Shown here one piece after another: positions 61,210 through 64,000 of a stretch of 64,000 nt of DNA. Position 1 is the stretch's first letter. Every line of letters starts with the position of its first letter. Both the position numbers and the translations under genes were made by a program. The notes beneath the pieces were generated by a model. That model searched no databases, was not told where the DNA came from, and was given only the letters and a program-made list of their open reading frames with translations. This stretch comes from Euonymus europaeus (lineage: Eukaryota > Streptophyta > Magnoliopsida > Celastrales > Celastraceae), in contig OY756968.1 of NCBI GenBank assembly GCA_963580455.1, forward strand, positions 14,973,996 to 15,037,995, in the 5' to 3' direction.

Positions 61210-61251
61210 ATAGAAAGTTGTTGTTTTGGCATAGAAAGTTGGTGTTTTGGC
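61210..61251 (+). repeat. 21-bp tandem duplication inside a monomer
   Basis: ATAGAAAGTTGTTGTTTTGGC (61210-61230, 21 bases apart from one change) is followed directly by the same 21 bases with GG for GT (61231-61251). The monomer is about 181 bp. The two halves resemble two different monomer variants (GTTGTTG and GTTGGTG), so a misaligned crossover explains it better than simple slippage. Confidence 0.85.
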
Positions 61252-61299
61252 ATCGAAATAGTCTAGGAAGCTTAAACTCGTAAAATTTGACATAGAAGA

Positions 61300-64000
61300 A
61301 CAATAAAAAGTGTACATTGAGCAACTTTGATGGTCCGAAGTTGCTGAACTCTCTCTATGGAGGGGCTTTTAACGGTTTTGTCCGTTTATCATAGAAAGTT
61401 AGTGTTTTTGGCATCGAAATAGTCTAGGAAGCTTAAACTCGTAAAAATTTGACATAGAAGAACAATAAAAAGTGTACTTTGAGCAACTTTGATGGTCCGA
61501 AGTTGCTCAACTCATATGGAGGAGCTTTTAACGATTTTGTCCGTTTGTCATAGAAAGTTGTTGTTTTGGCATCGAAATAGTCCAGGAAGCTTAAACTCGT
61601 AAAATTTGACATAGAAGAACAATAAAAAGTGTACATTGAGCAACTTTGATGGTCCGAAGTTGCTCAACTCATATGGAGGAGCTTTTAACGGTTTTGTCCG
61701 TTTGTCATAGAAAGTTGTGTTTTGGCATCGAAATAATCTATGAAGCTTACACTCGTAAAATTTTACATATAAGAACATTAAAAATTGTACACCGAGCAAC
61801 TTTGATGGTCCGAAGTTGCTCAATTCTCTTATATGGAGGAGCTTTTATCGGTTTTGTCCATTTGTCATAGAAAGTTGTTGTTTTGGCATCGAAATAATCT
61901 ATGAAGCTTATACTAGTAAAATTTGACATATAAGAACAATAAAAATTGTACACTGAGCAACTTTGATGGTCCGAAGTTGCTCAACTCTCTTATATGGAGG
62001 AGCTTTTATCGGTTTTTTCCATTTGTCATAGAAAGTTAGTGTTTCGGCATCGAAATAGTCTAGGATGCTTAAACTCGTAAAATTTGACATAGAAGAACAA
62101 TAAAAAGTGTACATTGAGCAACTTTGATGGTCCGAAGTTGCTCAACTCTCTCTATGGAGGAGCTTTTAACGGTTTTGTCCATTTGTCATAGAAAGTTGGT
62201 GTTTCGGCATCGAAATAGTCTAGGAAGCTTATACTCTTAAAATTTGACATAGAAGAACAATAAAAAGTGTACATTGAGCAACTTTGATGGTCCGAAGTTG
62301 CTCAACTCTCTCTATGGAGGAGCTTTTAACGATTTTGTCCCTTTGTCATAGAAATTTGGCGTTTTGGCATCGAAATAGTCTAGGAAGCTTAAACTCATAA
62401 AATTTGACATAGAAGAACAATAAAAAGTGTACATTGAGCAACTTTGATGGTCCGAAGTTGCTGAACTCTCTCTATGGAGGGGCTTTTAACGTTTTTGTCC
62501 GTTTATCGTAGAAAGTTGGTGTTTTGGCATCGAAATAATCTAGGAAGCTTATACTCGTAAAATTTGAAATATAAGAACAATAAAAATTGTACATCGAGCA
62601 ACTTTGATGGTCCGAAGTTGCTGAACTCTCTCTATTGAGGGGCTTTTAACGGTTTTGTCCGTTTATCATAGAAAGTTAGTGTTTTGGAATCGAAATAGTC
62701 TAGGAAGCTTAAACTCGTAAAATTTGACATAAAAGAACAATAAAAAGTGTACATTGAGCAACTTTGATGGTCCGAAGTTGCTCAACTCTCTCTATGGAGG
62801 AGCTTTTAACGGTTTTGTTTGTTTGTCATAGAATGTTGGTGTTTTGGCATCGAAATAGTCTGGGAAGCTTAAACTCGTAAAATTTTACATAGAAGAACAA
62901 TAAAAAGTGTACATTGAGCAACTTTGATGGTCCGAAGTTGCTCAACTCTCTCTATGGAGGAGCTTTTAACGGTTTTGTCCGTTTATCATAGAAAGTTGGT
63001 GTTTTGGCATCGAAATAGTCTAGGAAGCTTATACTCTTAAAATTTGACATAGAAGAACAATAAAAAGTGTACATAGAGCAATTTTGATAGTCCGAAGTTG
63101 CTCAACTATCTCTATGGAGGAGCTTTTAACGGTTTTGTCCGTTTGTCATAGAAAGTTGGTGTTTTGGCATCGAAATAGTCTAGGAAGCTTAAACTCGTAA
63201 TATTTGACATAGAAGAACAATAAAAAGTGTACATTGAGCAACTTTGATGGTCCGAAGTTGCTGAACTCTCTCTATGGAGGGGCTTTTAACGGTTTTGTCC
63301 GTTTATCGTAGAAAGTTGGTGTTTTGGCATCGAAATAGTCTAGGAAGCTTATACTCTTGAAAATTTCACATAGAAGAACAATAAAAAGTGTACATAGAGC
63401 AATTTTGATAGTCCGAAGTTGCTCAACTCTCTCTATGGAGGAGCTTTTAACGGTTTTGTCCGTTTGTCATAGAAAGTTGTGTTTTGGCATCGAAATAATC
63501 TATGAAGCTTACACTCGTAAAATTTGACATATAAGAACAATAAAAATTTTACACTGAGCAACTTTGATGGTCCGAAGTTGCTCAACTCTCTCTATGGAGG
63601 AGCTTTTAACGGTTTTGTCCGTTTATCATAGAAAGTTGGTGTTTTGGCATCGAAATAGTCTAGGAAGCTTATACTCTTAAAATTTGACATAGAAGAACAA
63701 TAAAAAGTGTACATAGAGCAATTTTAATAGTCCGAAGTTGGTCAACTGTCTCTATGGAGGAGCTTTTAACGGTTTTGTCCGTTTGTCATAGAAAGTTGGT
63801 GTTTTGGCATCGAAATAGTATAGGAAGCTTAAACTCGTAAAATTTGACATAGAAGAACAATAAAAAGTGTACATTGAGCAACTTTGATGGTCCGAAGTTG
63901 CTGAACTCTCTCTATGGAGGGGCTTTTAACGGTTTTGTCCCTTTATCATAGAAAGTTAGTGTTTTGGCATCGAAATAGTCTAGGAAGCTTAAACTCGTAA
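61300..64000 (+). repeat. Duplication with 5.3-5.46 kb offset, copy 2 (runs off window)
   Basis: Partner of 56.0-58.54 kb. Just upstream, at 61183-61190, the place equivalent to the LTR target reads AAGAAGCTTTTAAC with no LTR, a second uninterrupted relative of the insertion site. The match is still intact at the last base, so the true length is unknown. Confidence 0.7.
61747..62114 (+). repeat. Hybrid cassette copy
   Basis: The left part comes from a GTTGTGTTTTGG/ACACTCGTAAAA monomer, then switches to ACATATAAGAACATTAAAAATTG of the TATATGG cassette. The usual ACTCATAAAATTTTACAT entry is missing. The remainder follows the other 14 cassettes. The switch is typical of unequal exchange between non-equivalent monomers. 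Confidence 0.7.

Larger units (their letters stand above)
55902..64000 (+). repeat. 160-bp satellite array, right segment
   Basis: About 50 monomers to the window edge, same orientation, no end of the array in sight. It contains cassettes at 56454, 59815 and 61747, a 21-bp slippage duplication near 61.2 kb and more hybrid or damaged monomers than the left segment. No gene or other insertion is visible. Confidence 0.97.

Noticed and set aside
61646..61870. 74-codon plus-strand open frame
   Set aside because: It lies wholly in a hybrid part of the satellite and overlaps minus-strand frames. It is present only because local indels remove stop codons.
3106..62114. More than 50 minus-strand open frames of 60-91 codons with near-identical proteins (many starting MYTFYCSSMSNF)
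   Set aside because: They are translations of satellite monomers. The same residues recur because the DNA recurs. The 160-bp period rotates the frame, overlapping frames encode the same motif, and small indels break them freely with no sign of codon-level constraint.
1..64000. tRNA or rRNA genes
   Set aside because: I saw no cloverleaf with conserved A and B boxes and no rRNA-like conserved stretch. The only non-satellite DNA is the LTR.

Overview
The window is almost entirely one tandem satellite array with a monomer of about 160 bp. It is interrupted twice by the same 1,526-bp solo LTR, and I find no credible protein-coding or RNA gene. The monomer is AT-rich: one typical copy (321-480) counts to 60 G+C of 160, or 37.5%. 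A large uniform satellite plus a long TG...CA LTR with a 5-bp target duplication suggests a higher eukaryote, most likely a flowering plant. A pericentromeric or centromeric block or another heterochromatic knob would fit. Species and chromosomal position cannot be read from the sequence.

Layout: satellite 1-43557; solo LTR copy 1 at 43558-45083; satellite 45084-54375; solo LTR copy 2 at 54376-55901; satellite 55902-64000. All monomers run head-to-tail in one orientation, roughly 380 in total. They are not homogeneous. Recognisable variants recur in fixed orders, so the array has several nested layers of higher-order repetition. These are 480-bp trimers at 321-2240; an older 6.7-7.0 kb duplication (321-6620 with 8325-13345); a 9,132-bp tandem duplication (5281-14412 and 14413-23544); a 6,730-bp-offset duplication (about 23.04-25.88 kb with 29.77-32.61 kb); a tandem duplication of about 10.82 kb (about 36388-47201 and 47202-58015); and a 5.3-5.46 kb-offset duplication running off the right edge (about 56.0-58.54 kb with 61.3-64.0 kb). 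This pattern is what repeated unequal crossover or replication slippage within a satellite would leave.

The LTR inserted once. The 10.82-kb tandem duplication then copied it with its flanks, so both copies share the same target duplication and the same position in the monomer. A paralogous empty site at 40029-40033 shows that insertion removed no satellite sequence. Each LTR keeps a TATA box, a U3 direct repeat, a purine-rich stretch downstream of TATA and a strong hairpin, so plus-strand transcription into the adjacent satellite is possible in principle.

No genes act together here. The main interest is the fine structure of the array: a prominent dyad in most monomers, a recurrent variant cassette seen 15 times, datable duplication layers, and a local cluster of homopolymer contractions that looks like consensus error. 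All open reading frames are short translations of the satellite. Because 160 is not a multiple of 3, the reading frame shifts at every monomer.
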